A DNA stretch of 5,961 nt. It comes from an uncultured Prevotellaceae bacterium. GTDB lineage: Bacteria; Bacteroidota; Bacteroidia; Bacteroidales; Bacteroidaceae. The stretch's first letter is position 1; every line of letters begins with the position of its first letter. A program made the translations under genes and the position numbers. Under the pieces are notes generated by a model. It was given only the letters and a program-made list of their open reading frames with translations. It ran no database searches and had not been told where the DNA came from. Positions 1-5,031 of this stretch are shown here, piece by piece. The stretch covers positions 1-5,961 of the forward strand of contig CAMJAO010000142.1 in NCBI GenBank assembly GCA_946403615.1, written 5' to 3'.

Positions 1-1055
1 ACTTGCTCATTGCGGTTGTCGGTGCCACCATCGCCATCTCATCGGGATACGGGGCATTGACCATTGGTACACTCGTGTCATTCCTCACGCTCAATAAGAA
101 TTTCTCTCAGCCTATCGCGCACATCAGCCAGCAAATCAATAGCATCATCACTGCATCGGCTGGTGCAGAGCGCGTGTTTGAACTGATGGATGAGACTCCC
201 GAGGAAGACAAGGGCAACGTGACACTCGTCTGTGTCGAGAGCGACGACAAAGGAAATATGAAGGAGACTGACCATCGCACGCAGGAATGGGCATGGAAGA
301 AACCCGACGGGTCGCTCACACGCGTCGAGGGTGGTGTCAAGTTCGATATGGTCGATTTCAGCTATGTGCCTGAACGGCAGGTCCTACAGGATATCGTTAT
401 CGACGCCATGCCCGACCAGAAAATCGCGTTTGTGGGCGGTACGGGTGCGGGTAAGACTACCATCACTAATCTCATCAACCGTTTCTACGACATTCAGGAC
501 GGAAAGATACAATACGACGGCATCAATATCAACGATATAGCCAAACCTCATTTGCGACGCAGTCTAGGTATGGTGCTGCAAGAGATTCACCTCTTCTCCG
601 GCACGGTGATTGACAATATCCGTTACGGCAGACCCGATGCCACGGATGAGGAGTGTGTCGAGGCGGCTAAATTGGTCGGGGCAGATGACTTTATACGTCG
701 TCTGAGCGATGGGTATCAGACCATGCTCAACGGCGAAGGCGGTAACCTGAGTCAGGGTGAACGCCAGTTGCTCTCCATCGCACGCACAGCCATCGCCGAC
801 CCGCCTGTGCTTATCCTCGACGAGGCCACGTCATCCATCGACACACGAACAGAACGCATGGTGCAGCGGGGCATGGACTCGCTCATGCGCGGACGTACCA
901 CCTTCGTTATTGCACACCGTCTCTCCACTGTGCGAAACAGCGATTGTATCATCGTTCTGGAAAAGGGCCGTATCATTGAGCGTGGCACGCACGACGAACT
1001 CATCGCCCAGAAAGGAAAATACTACCAACTCTATACCGGCGACGGGGTAGGGTGA
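1..1055 (+). CDS. ABC exporter half-transporter (permease-ATPase fusion), 3' part only
   Basis: This is the C-terminal 350 residues of a type IV ABC exporter subunit, which couples ATP hydrolysis to export across the inner membrane. The start lies upstream of the window; the frame is open from base 3. Residues 1-60 are the end of the membrane domain (hydrophobic stretches at about 1-13 and 19-30, then the usual SAGAERVFELMDE exit). The nucleotide-binding domain is complete: Walker A GGTGAGKT (145-152), Q-loop Gln193, signature LSQGE (249-253), Walker B with D-loop LILDEATSSID (270-280), and H-loop His305. Every catalytic motif is intact, so the ATPase site should work. A linker of about 45 residues with a WAWKKPDGS stretch separates the two domains; I recall this from a multidrug/lipid-type exporter group that usually works as a heterodimer. 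If so, the partner gene would probably lie just upstream. The substrate cannot be told. Confidence 0.93.
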   Translation, partial: LLIAVVGATIAISSGYGALTIGTLVSFLTLNKNFSQPIAHISQQINSIITASAGAERVFELMDETPEEDKGNVTLVCVESDDKGNMKETDHRTQEWAWKKPDGSLTRVEGGVKFDMVDFSYVPERQVLQDIVIDAMPDQKIAFVGGTGAGKTTITNLINRFYDIQDGKIQYDGININDIAKPHLRRSLGMVLQEIHLFSGTVIDNIRYGRPDATDEECVEAAKLVGADDFIRRLSDGYQTMLNGEGGNLSQGERQLLSIARTAIADPPVLILDEATSSIDTRTERMVQRGMDSLMRGRTTFVIAHRLSTVRNSDCIIVLEKGRIIERGTHDELIAQKGKYYQLYTGDGVG

Positions 1056-1133
1056 TAATTCGCCATTCACAATTGATAATCTTCATCGCGAAGCGACCAT
1101 TTCGCATTCGTCATTCCACATTAATAATTCAAA
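1056..1133. other. ATTC-rich intergenic spacer before ligA
   Basis: This 78-nt AT-rich spacer contains five ATTC words (1058, 1065, 1106, 1113, 1127) and a short stem, TCGC/GCGA with a GAA loop (1086-1096). It has no TTTG or TAnnTTTG promoter boxes, no T-tract terminator and no convincing ribosome binding site. Such ATTC-type filler resembles spacer sequence I associate with Prevotella and Bacteroides, but I cannot confirm that here. With no promoter or terminator visible, ligA may be read through from the exporter gene. Confidence 0.5.
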
Positions 1134-3359
1134 ATGACCGAACAAGAAAGAATCATCCAACTTAGAAAAGAACTCCACGAACATAATTACCGTTATTATG
1201 TCCTGAATCAACCTGTCATCGACGACCAGGCCTTTGACATGCTCATGCGCGAATTACAGGACCTTGAGGCGCGCCATCCTGATATGTACGATCCCAATTC
1301 GCCTTCACAGCGTGTGGGGAGCGACCTCAATCAGGAATTCCAACAGGTGGCTCACCGCTATCCGATGCTCTCACTGGCTAATACTTACAATGAGCAGGAG
1401 GTGGCTGACTGGTATGCGTCTGTAAAAAAACTCCTCGCAGGAGAACCTTTTGAGGTGTGTTGTGAGATGAAATACGATGGACTGTCCATCTCACTCACTT
1501 ACGAGCATGGCCAATTGGTGCGTGCTGTGACGCGTGGCGACGGTGTTCATGGCGATGATGTCACAGCGAATGTCAAAACCATCCGTTCCATACCTCTTGT
1601 TTTAGGGGTAGGGAATAGTCTGTCTGGGCAACCAGTGTCCCCCTCCTCGGGAGAGGTTCCTCCCATCCCCGACAACTTCGAAATCCGTGGCGAGATACTC
1701 ATGCCGTGGCGGGTGTTCGAGCGGTTGAATGAGGAGCGCGAAGCGGCTGGCGAACCGCTTTTCGCCAATCCGAGAAACGCGGCATCGGGCACACTTAAAA
1801 GTCAGAAGTCTGAACTCGTGGCAAGCCGTCAACTCGATGCTTACCTCTATTATCTGCTCGGCGAGCAAGTGCCTGCCGACGGACATTTCGAGAATCTTGA
1901 GATTGCCCGTCAATGGGGCTTCAAAATCAGTGAGGGCATGAAGAAGGCTGTCACCATCGACGAGATTTTCGACTATATCCATTATTGGGACGAGGCACGC
2001 AAACAATTGCCAGTGGCCACTGACGGTATTGTGCTTAAAGTCAATTCACTGCGCCAGCAGCGTGCTTTGGGATTTACCGCTAAGAGCCCGCGCTGGGCCA
2101 TCGCCTATAAGTTCAAGGCTGAACGCGCTCGTACACGTCTCAACGAGGTGACTTACCAAGTGGGACGCACCGGTGCTGTCACACCCGTGGCGAATATGGA
2201 GCCGGTGCAGTTGGCGGGAACCACTGTCAAACGCGCCACGCTCAACAACGAGGACTTTATACGCTCGTTCGACCTTCACCTCGGCGATTACGTCTTTGTG
2301 GAGAAAGGCGGCGAGATTATCCCGAAAATCGTCGGTGTGGATGTGGAAAACCGCGCTGCCGACGCGCTACCCGTACAGTTTATCACCCATTGTCCGGAAT
2401 GTGGCGCCGAACTGGTGCGCTACGAGGGCGAGGCGGCCTATTACTGTCCCAATGATGCTGGTTGTCCGCCGCAAATCAAAGGACGCATTGAGCATTTCAT
2501 CGCTCGAAAGGCCATGAATATCGACTCGCTTGGTCCTGAAACAGTCGATGACTACTTCCAGCGAGGACTGATACATAACATCGCCGACCTCTATGACATA
2601 CGCGTCGATCAAATCAATGGCGACGGGTCGAGGCAGAAATCGGCAGAGAAAGTGGTAAAGGGCATTCGCGATACCGTCAACGTACCTTTCGAACGGGTGG
2701 TCTTCGCATTGGGCATAAGGTTTATCGGCGAGACTACAGCTAAACTTCTTGCCCGTCATTTCAAAACGATGGACGCACTTGAAAATGCCACACTCGACGA
2801 ACTGCAACAAGTGGAGGGTATCGGCGAGGTGATGGCAAAGAGTGTGGTGGCGTATTTCCATGATGAGGAGAACCTGCGTATCCTCGCACGGCTTAAAGAG
2901 GTGGGATTGCAGATGTCTCTCTCTGATGAGCAGATGCAGGCGGCAAGCGACACGCTCGCAGGCAAGAGTATCGTCATCAGCGGTGTGTTTACACATCATA
3001 GCCGCGACGAATACAAGGCCATCATCGAGCAGCATGGCGGGAAGAATGTGGGCAGCATCAGTGGTAAGACGTCATTCATCCTCGCTGGCGAGAACATGGG
3101 GCCCTCCAAACTCCAAAAAGCCGAAAAACTCGGTGTCCCCGTCGTCAGCGAAGAGGAATTCTTGGCGATGATTGAGGGACAAGAGAATTCTTCTAAGAAG
3201 CAAAGTGCAAACCCAGATGAACAAGGTTCTGTTGACAATGAGCAAGAGAACAGTGCTGAGGTACAAGAGAGTGGCATTGTGGTGCAAGATAAGAGTACCG
3301 AAGGCCGTTCCTCCAATGTCGGACGTGGCCCTATAGAACTCTCCCTTTTTGATGACTAA
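1134..3359 (+). CDS. ligA: NAD-dependent DNA ligase LigA
   Basis: LigA seals nicks in duplex DNA during replication and repair, using NAD+ to adenylate an active-site lysine. The domains appear in the expected order in 741 residues. The Ia domain has HNYRYYVLNQPVIDDQAFD (17-35) for NMN binding. The adenylation domain has CEMKYDG with catalytic Lys113, RGDG (134-137), EIRGE (183-187), ANPRNAASGTLK (211-222) and DGIVLKV (297-303). The OB fold has YQVGRTGAVTPVA (341-353). A Cys4 zinc finger uses C420, C423, C438 and C444. Helix-hairpin-helix repeats span about 455-590 and a BRCT domain spans about 605-682. The start is fixed by an in-frame TAA at 1125-1127. Two features are odd. Residues 158-179 form an extra loop encoded by an inverted-repeat-bounded segment. 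Residues 683-741 are a low-complexity tail ending in ELSLFDD. The length exceeds the roughly 670 residues usual for the family, and these two additions account for most of the excess. All catalytic residues are present. Confidence 0.98.
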   Translation: MTEQERIIQLRKELHEHNYRYYVLNQPVIDDQAFDMLMRELQDLEARHPDMYDPNSPSQRVGSDLNQEFQQVAHRYPMLSLANTYNEQEVADWYASVKKLLAGEPFEVCCEMKYDGLSISLTYEHGQLVRAVTRGDGVHGDDVTANVKTIRSIPLVLGVGNSLSGQPVSPSSGEVPPIPDNFEIRGEILMPWRVFERLNEEREAAGEPLFANPRNAASGTLKSQKSELVASRQLDAYLYYLLGEQVPADGHFENLEIARQWGFKISEGMKKAVTIDEIFDYIHYWDEARKQLPVATDGIVLKVNSLRQQRALGFTAKSPRWAIAYKFKAERARTRLNEVTYQVGRTGAVTPVANMEPVQLAGTTVKRATLNNEDFIRSFDLHLGDYVFVEKGGEIIPKIVGVDVENRAADALPVQFITHCPECGAELVRYEGEAAYYCPNDAGCPPQIKGRIEHFIARKAMNIDSLGPETVDDYFQRGLIHNIADLYDIRVDQINGDGSRQKSAEKVVKGIRDTVNVPFERVVFALGIRFIGETTAKLLARHFKTMDALENATLDELQQVEGIGEVMAKSVVAYFHDEENLRILARLKEVGLQMSLSDEQMQAASDTLAGKSIVISGVFTHHSRDEYKAIIEQHGGKNVGSISGKTSFILAGENMGPSKLQKAEKLGVPVVSEEEFLAMIEGQENSSKKQSANPDEQGSVDNEQENSAEVQESGIVVQDKSTEGRSSNVGRGPIELSLFDD
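1605..1670. repeat. Imperfect inverted-repeat segment in frame inside ligA
   Basis: Arms GGGGTAGGGA (1605-1614) and TCCCATCCCC (1661-1670) are inverted repeats matching at 8 of 10 positions; the two central bases are swapped. Between them lies a smaller stem, CCTC (1642-1645) with GAGG (1653-1656), around a CTCGGGA loop. The segment is exactly 66 nt, so it adds 22 codons (G158 to P179) without breaking the frame. Its translation is rich in Gly, Ser, Pro and Val, unlike the flanking protein, and falls where LigA proteins usually have only a short turn between the IPL strand and the EIRGE motif. A REP-like or MITE-like insertion in a tolerant surface loop is my inference. An ordinary lineage-specific loop remains possible. 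Confidence 0.45.
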
Positions 3360-3405
3360 ACCCATCAGATGGATATCCTGTTATCCTATTTGGCAAACTG
3401 TTGTC

Positions 3406-3459
3406 CTTAACTTCCTTAACTTCTTTAACTTCTTTAACTTCCTTAACTTCTTTAACTTC
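3406..3459. repeat. Tandem array of six 9-nt YTTAACTTC units
   Basis: Six contiguous units with consensus YTTAACTTC run without a break. The first base reads C, C, T, T, C, T across the units; all other positions are identical. The array sits between the ligA stop and the start codon of the B3/B4 gene and ends 14 nt before that ATG. It is not translated in the downstream frame, because TAA at 3453-3455 closes it. Near-perfect identity suggests recent slippage, so copy number could vary between strains. Each unit includes TAACTT, a partial likeness to the -7 box TAnnTTTG, but no complete promoter is seen. Confidence 0.9.
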
Positions 3460-3473
3460 CCGATACATCAATA

Positions 3474-4139
3474 ATGAACATTACCGTATCCCAAGAGATA
3501 GAAAATGTGTGCCCCGGTTTTGTCGGGGCAGCGGTCGAGGCGTGGGTCACCAATTCACCCTACTGTGACGCTTTGTGGCAGGAAATCAATCAGATGGGCG
3601 AGAAATATCGTGCTGAATTGACCACCGAGTCGTTGAAACAGCTCTCCGGCATTGAGGCTACGCGCCGTGTTTATCGTGCTTGTGGTAAAGACCCTTCGCG
3701 CTATCGCCCCGCATCCGAGGCGCTCATTCGGAGAATGTTGCAGGGAAAGACTCTTTATCAGATTGACACATTGGTCGATCTCATCAATTTGGCCAGTATC
3801 GCATACGGCTACAGCATCGGCGGCTTTGATGCGGACAAGTTTGTGGGCGACACGCTCACCTTAGGCATCGGACGCGAGGGCGAACCTTACGAGGGCATTG
3901 GCCGTGGCATGCTCAATATCGCCGGACTGCCCGTATATCGCGATGCACAGGGTGGGGTAGGCACACCCACCAGCGACAATGAGCGCACCAAAATCGATAT
4001 TCATACTACCCACCTTCTCGTGCTCATCAATGGCTACGACGGCCGCGAGGACCAGGTCCGTGCCAATGCTGAATTTATCCTCACCCTCCTCCGCAAATAT
4101 TGCGCCATGACCCAAGGAGGATACATCATTTACCGCTAA
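3474..4139 (+). CDS. Free-standing B3/B4 tRNA-binding (PheRS beta editing-type) domain protein
   Basis: This 221-residue protein matches the stand-alone B3/B4 group related to the editing domain of the phenylalanyl-tRNA synthetase beta subunit. In the synthetase this domain hydrolyses mischarged Tyr-tRNA(Phe). Family-typical stretches are RRVYRACGKDPSRYRPASEAL (split here as RRVYRACGKD at 64-73 and PSRYRPASEA at 74-83), DLINLASIAYGYSIGGFD (102-119), and GIGRGMLNIAGLPVYRD (141-157) followed by TPTSDNERTKI (164-174). There is no signal peptide or membrane segment, so it is cytoplasmic. No synthetase core or anticodon-binding domain is present, so it would act in trans if it edits at all; its substrate is unknown. 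The ATG is fixed by the in-frame TAA at 3453-3455. No convincing ribosome binding site or promoter is seen, and the nearest upstream signal is the 9-nt tandem array. Confidence 0.87.
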   Translation: MNITVSQEIENVCPGFVGAAVEAWVTNSPYCDALWQEINQMGEKYRAELTTESLKQLSGIEATRRVYRACGKDPSRYRPASEALIRRMLQGKTLYQIDTLVDLINLASIAYGYSIGGFDADKFVGDTLTLGIGREGEPYEGIGRGMLNIAGLPVYRDAQGGVGTPTSDNERTKIDIHTTHLLVLINGYDGREDQVRANAEFILTLLRKYCAMTQGGYIIYR

Positions 4140-4222
4140 ACTCCTGACAATATCTCGTGTGTCAAAAACGCTGTTTTCCCTTCGAAAAACTTATAATTTT
4201 GTATTCTTTCGTCGAAAAAATG

Positions 4223-4268
4223 TGATTTTTGTTATTTTCGCTCATTTTTTGACTCATATCAAAAATCA
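4223..4268. repeat. AT-rich inverted repeats with alternative pairings
   Basis: TGATTTTTG (4223-4231) is a perfect 9-nt inverted repeat of CAAAAATCA (4260-4268) with a 28-nt loop. The same 3' arm can instead pair as TTTTTGA (4246-4252) with TCAAAAA (4259-4265) around a 6-nt loop. The element lies after the B3/B4 gene and about 30 nt before the -33 box of the next promoter. It could be a weak terminator, a repressor site or AT-rich coincidence. The surrounding 4140-4299 stretch otherwise holds A- and T-tracts only, with no ORF or RNA gene recognised. Confidence 0.4.
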
Positions 4269-4299
4269 GGCCTTATCATGCGGAATTACCCCGAAAATG

Positions 4300-4330
4300 T
4301 TTGTCACGGCATGAAAAGTCTCTACCTTTG
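4300..4330 (+). promoter_or_regulatory. Bacteroidetes-type housekeeping promoter for the small secreted protein
   Basis: TTTG (4300-4303) is followed after exactly 19 nt by TACCTTTG (4323-4330), a perfect match to the Bacteroidetes -33/-7 consensus TTTG-N19-TAnnTTTG recognised by the primary sigma factor. Transcription should start at about 4335-4338. That gives a leader of about 125 nt before the ATG at 4464, long enough to hold regulatory structure. Confidence 0.85.
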
Positions 4331-4372
4331 CACCGTCGAAAGACAAAAATGACAACAGCGCTGAAAATCATT

Positions 4373-4398
4373 TTAGGATAACATTAATTAGGATAACA
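4373..4398. repeat. Direct repeat TTAGGATAACA x2 in the leader
   Basis: TTAGGATAACA occurs at 4373-4383 and again at 4388-4398, a 15-nt period. The 10-nt core TAGGATAACA also appears once on the opposite strand at 3379-3388, in the spacer before the B3/B4 gene. The pair lies about 40-60 nt downstream of the predicted transcription start, so it could be a DNA-binding site within the transcribed leader or an RNA element. Its function is unknown. Confidence 0.6.
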
Positions 4399-4399
4399 C

Positions 4400-4441
4400 G
4401 AGCCCGTATAACATTTTGACTATTGATAGAAAGTAGGGCTC
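4400..4441 (+). promoter_or_regulatory. Possible leader stem GAGCCC/GGGCTC before the ribosome binding site
   Basis: GAGCCC (4400-4405) and GGGCTC (4436-4441) form a perfect 6-bp stem around a 30-nt AT-rich loop. The stem ends 10 nt before the AAAGG ribosome-binding-site candidate (4452-4456). In such an AT-rich leader a fully G/C-containing stem stands out, but six base pairs with a large loop is weak, so a regulatory role is only a suggestion. No known riboswitch class is recognised. Confidence 0.3.
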
Positions 4442-4451
4442 ATTAAAAAAG

Positions 4452-4456
4452 AAAGG
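4452..4456 (+). promoter_or_regulatory. Shine-Dalgarno-like AAAGG before the small secreted protein
   Basis: GAAAGGT lies about 7 nt upstream of the ATG at 4464. It is the clearest ribosome-binding-site-like sequence in the window; the other starts lack one, as is common in Bacteroidetes. It supports the choice of 4464 as the start, together with the signal peptide that begins there. Confidence 0.5.
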
Positions 4457-4463
4457 TAAAAAG

Positions 4464-4823
4464 ATGAAAAAGATGATGTTAACTATTGCCATGGCTCTCA
4501 CCATGACCGTGGCTTTCGCAGAAGGTGAAAACGACAACAACGTACAGAATGCTCAGGCATACAACATGCGAGTCAATATCGCTATGCTGTCTAAAGCACT
4601 GCAACTCAACTGCGACCAAGTGGAGACCGTGCAACTCGTGCACGACCAGTTCTCACGCGAGATGATGACCGTGGCTGAGGCTACTGAGGAAGAGCGTCCC
4701 GAGAAGATGAAAAAAGCCATCAATCGCGACCTGGCCAACATGCGCTACATCCTCAACGATGAGCAGTATCACACTTATGTGCGCATTTTGAATATCACAT
4801 TGTATAACCGTGGTTTGAGATAA
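4464..4823 (+). CDS. Small secreted helical protein of unknown function (Bacteroidales type)
   Basis: This 119-residue protein begins with a classic signal peptide: MKKMM, a hydrophobic core, then AFA before a cut at about residue 19 (TVAFA|EGEND). The mature protein has about 100 residues, is predicted mainly helical and should be periplasmic or surface-exposed. It has no lipobox cysteine; its only cysteine is Cys50. Two helices carry related motifs: LNCDQVETVQLVHDQFSREM (48-67) and LNDEQYHTYVRILNITLYNR (97-116). These recall the LTxxQ repeats of the Spy/CpxP periplasmic stress proteins, but the match is loose and the similarity is inferred. I recall similar short secreted proteins in Prevotella and Bacteroides without an assigned role. 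It is a single-gene unit with its own strong promoter, a long leader and a terminator, so it may be well expressed. Confidence 0.85.
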   Translation: MKKMMLTIAMALTMTVAFAEGENDNNVQNAQAYNMRVNIAMLSKALQLNCDQVETVQLVHDQFSREMMTVAEATEEERPEKMKKAINRDLANMRYILNDEQYHTYVRILNITLYNRGLR

Positions 4824-4852
4824 TTCTCTTTCCTGCCAACAGTAAAAAAGTG

Positions 4853-4881
4853 AAGGCGTTCCTCTCGGGGAGCGCCTTTTT
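4853..4881 (+). terminator. Rho-independent terminator after the small secreted protein
   Basis: AAGGCGTTCC (4853-4862) pairs with GGAGCGCCTT (4869-4878) to give a 10-bp stem with one T-G wobble and a 6-nt loop, running into a T5 tract (4877-4881). An A6 run lies just upstream (4844-4849). It lies 30 nt after the stop codon and separates this unit from the protease gene. Confidence 0.93.
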
Positions 4882-4947
4882 GCGTGTCTGCAACCTCATC
4901 ATCCCCCATTGATCTCCCCGTTGAGCAAGTCCTCGTGCCACGACGAC

Positions 4948-4992
4948 CTTCCCTTTACCTCCCTATAACTTCCCTTTTATCTTCCCAATAAT
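4948..4992. repeat. Degenerate pyrimidine-rich tandem repeat, about 10-12 nt unit
   Basis: Four imperfect units follow one another: CTTCCCTTTAC, CTCCCTATAA, CTTCCCTTTTAT and CTTCCCAATAAT. The + strand is strongly pyrimidine-biased, like the 9-nt array upstream of the B3/B4 gene, and both contain AACTTCC. The rest of the 4882-5031 spacer holds no gene or RNA that I recognise, apart from the promoter candidate that follows. Confidence 0.5.
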
Positions 4993-5023
4993 TTGCACAT
5001 CTCATTTTTTTTGTTTTATTTTG
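4992..5023 (+). promoter_or_regulatory. Probable promoter for the S8 protease
   Basis: TTTG (4992-4995) lies 20 nt upstream of TTATTTTG (5016-5023), a one-mismatch -7 box. TTTGCACC at 5020-5027 is identical to the -7 region of the strong promoter at 4327-4334. Transcription would begin at about 5028-5031, almost on the ATG at 5032. An alternative -7 box is TAATTTG (4989-4995), which would give a leader of about 30 nt but lacks a -33 TTTG. Confidence 0.6.
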
Positions 5024-5031
5024 CACCTGTT

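Noticed and set aside
2367..3035. A 222-codon open frame on the minus strand inside ligA, and other long antisense frames.
   Set aside because: They lie wholly opposite a conserved, certain gene, have no recognisable domains and are expected shadows at this base composition.
3371..3386. GGATA/TATCC hairpin after ligA as a terminator.
   Set aside because: The stem has only five base pairs, is AT-rich and has no following T-tract.
3387..3392. TATTTG before the 9-nt array as a promoter for the B3/B4 gene.
   Set aside because: It lacks the two spacer bases of the -7 box and has no -33 partner.
3951..3971. GGTGGG/CCCACC inverted repeat inside the B3/B4 gene.
   Set aside because: It encodes a Gly-rich turn and the TPTSD motif expected at this place in the family, so codon choice explains it.
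4194..4201. TAATTTTG matches the -7 consensus TAnnTTTG.
   Set aside because: There is no TTTG at -33 spacing; only TTTTC is found there. The promoter at 4300-4330 is far better and closer to the gene.
4140..4463. A tRNA, known riboswitch or CRISPR array in the longest spacer.
   Set aside because: No cloverleaf, no spaced palindromic repeats and no recognised riboswitch core were found on reading it.
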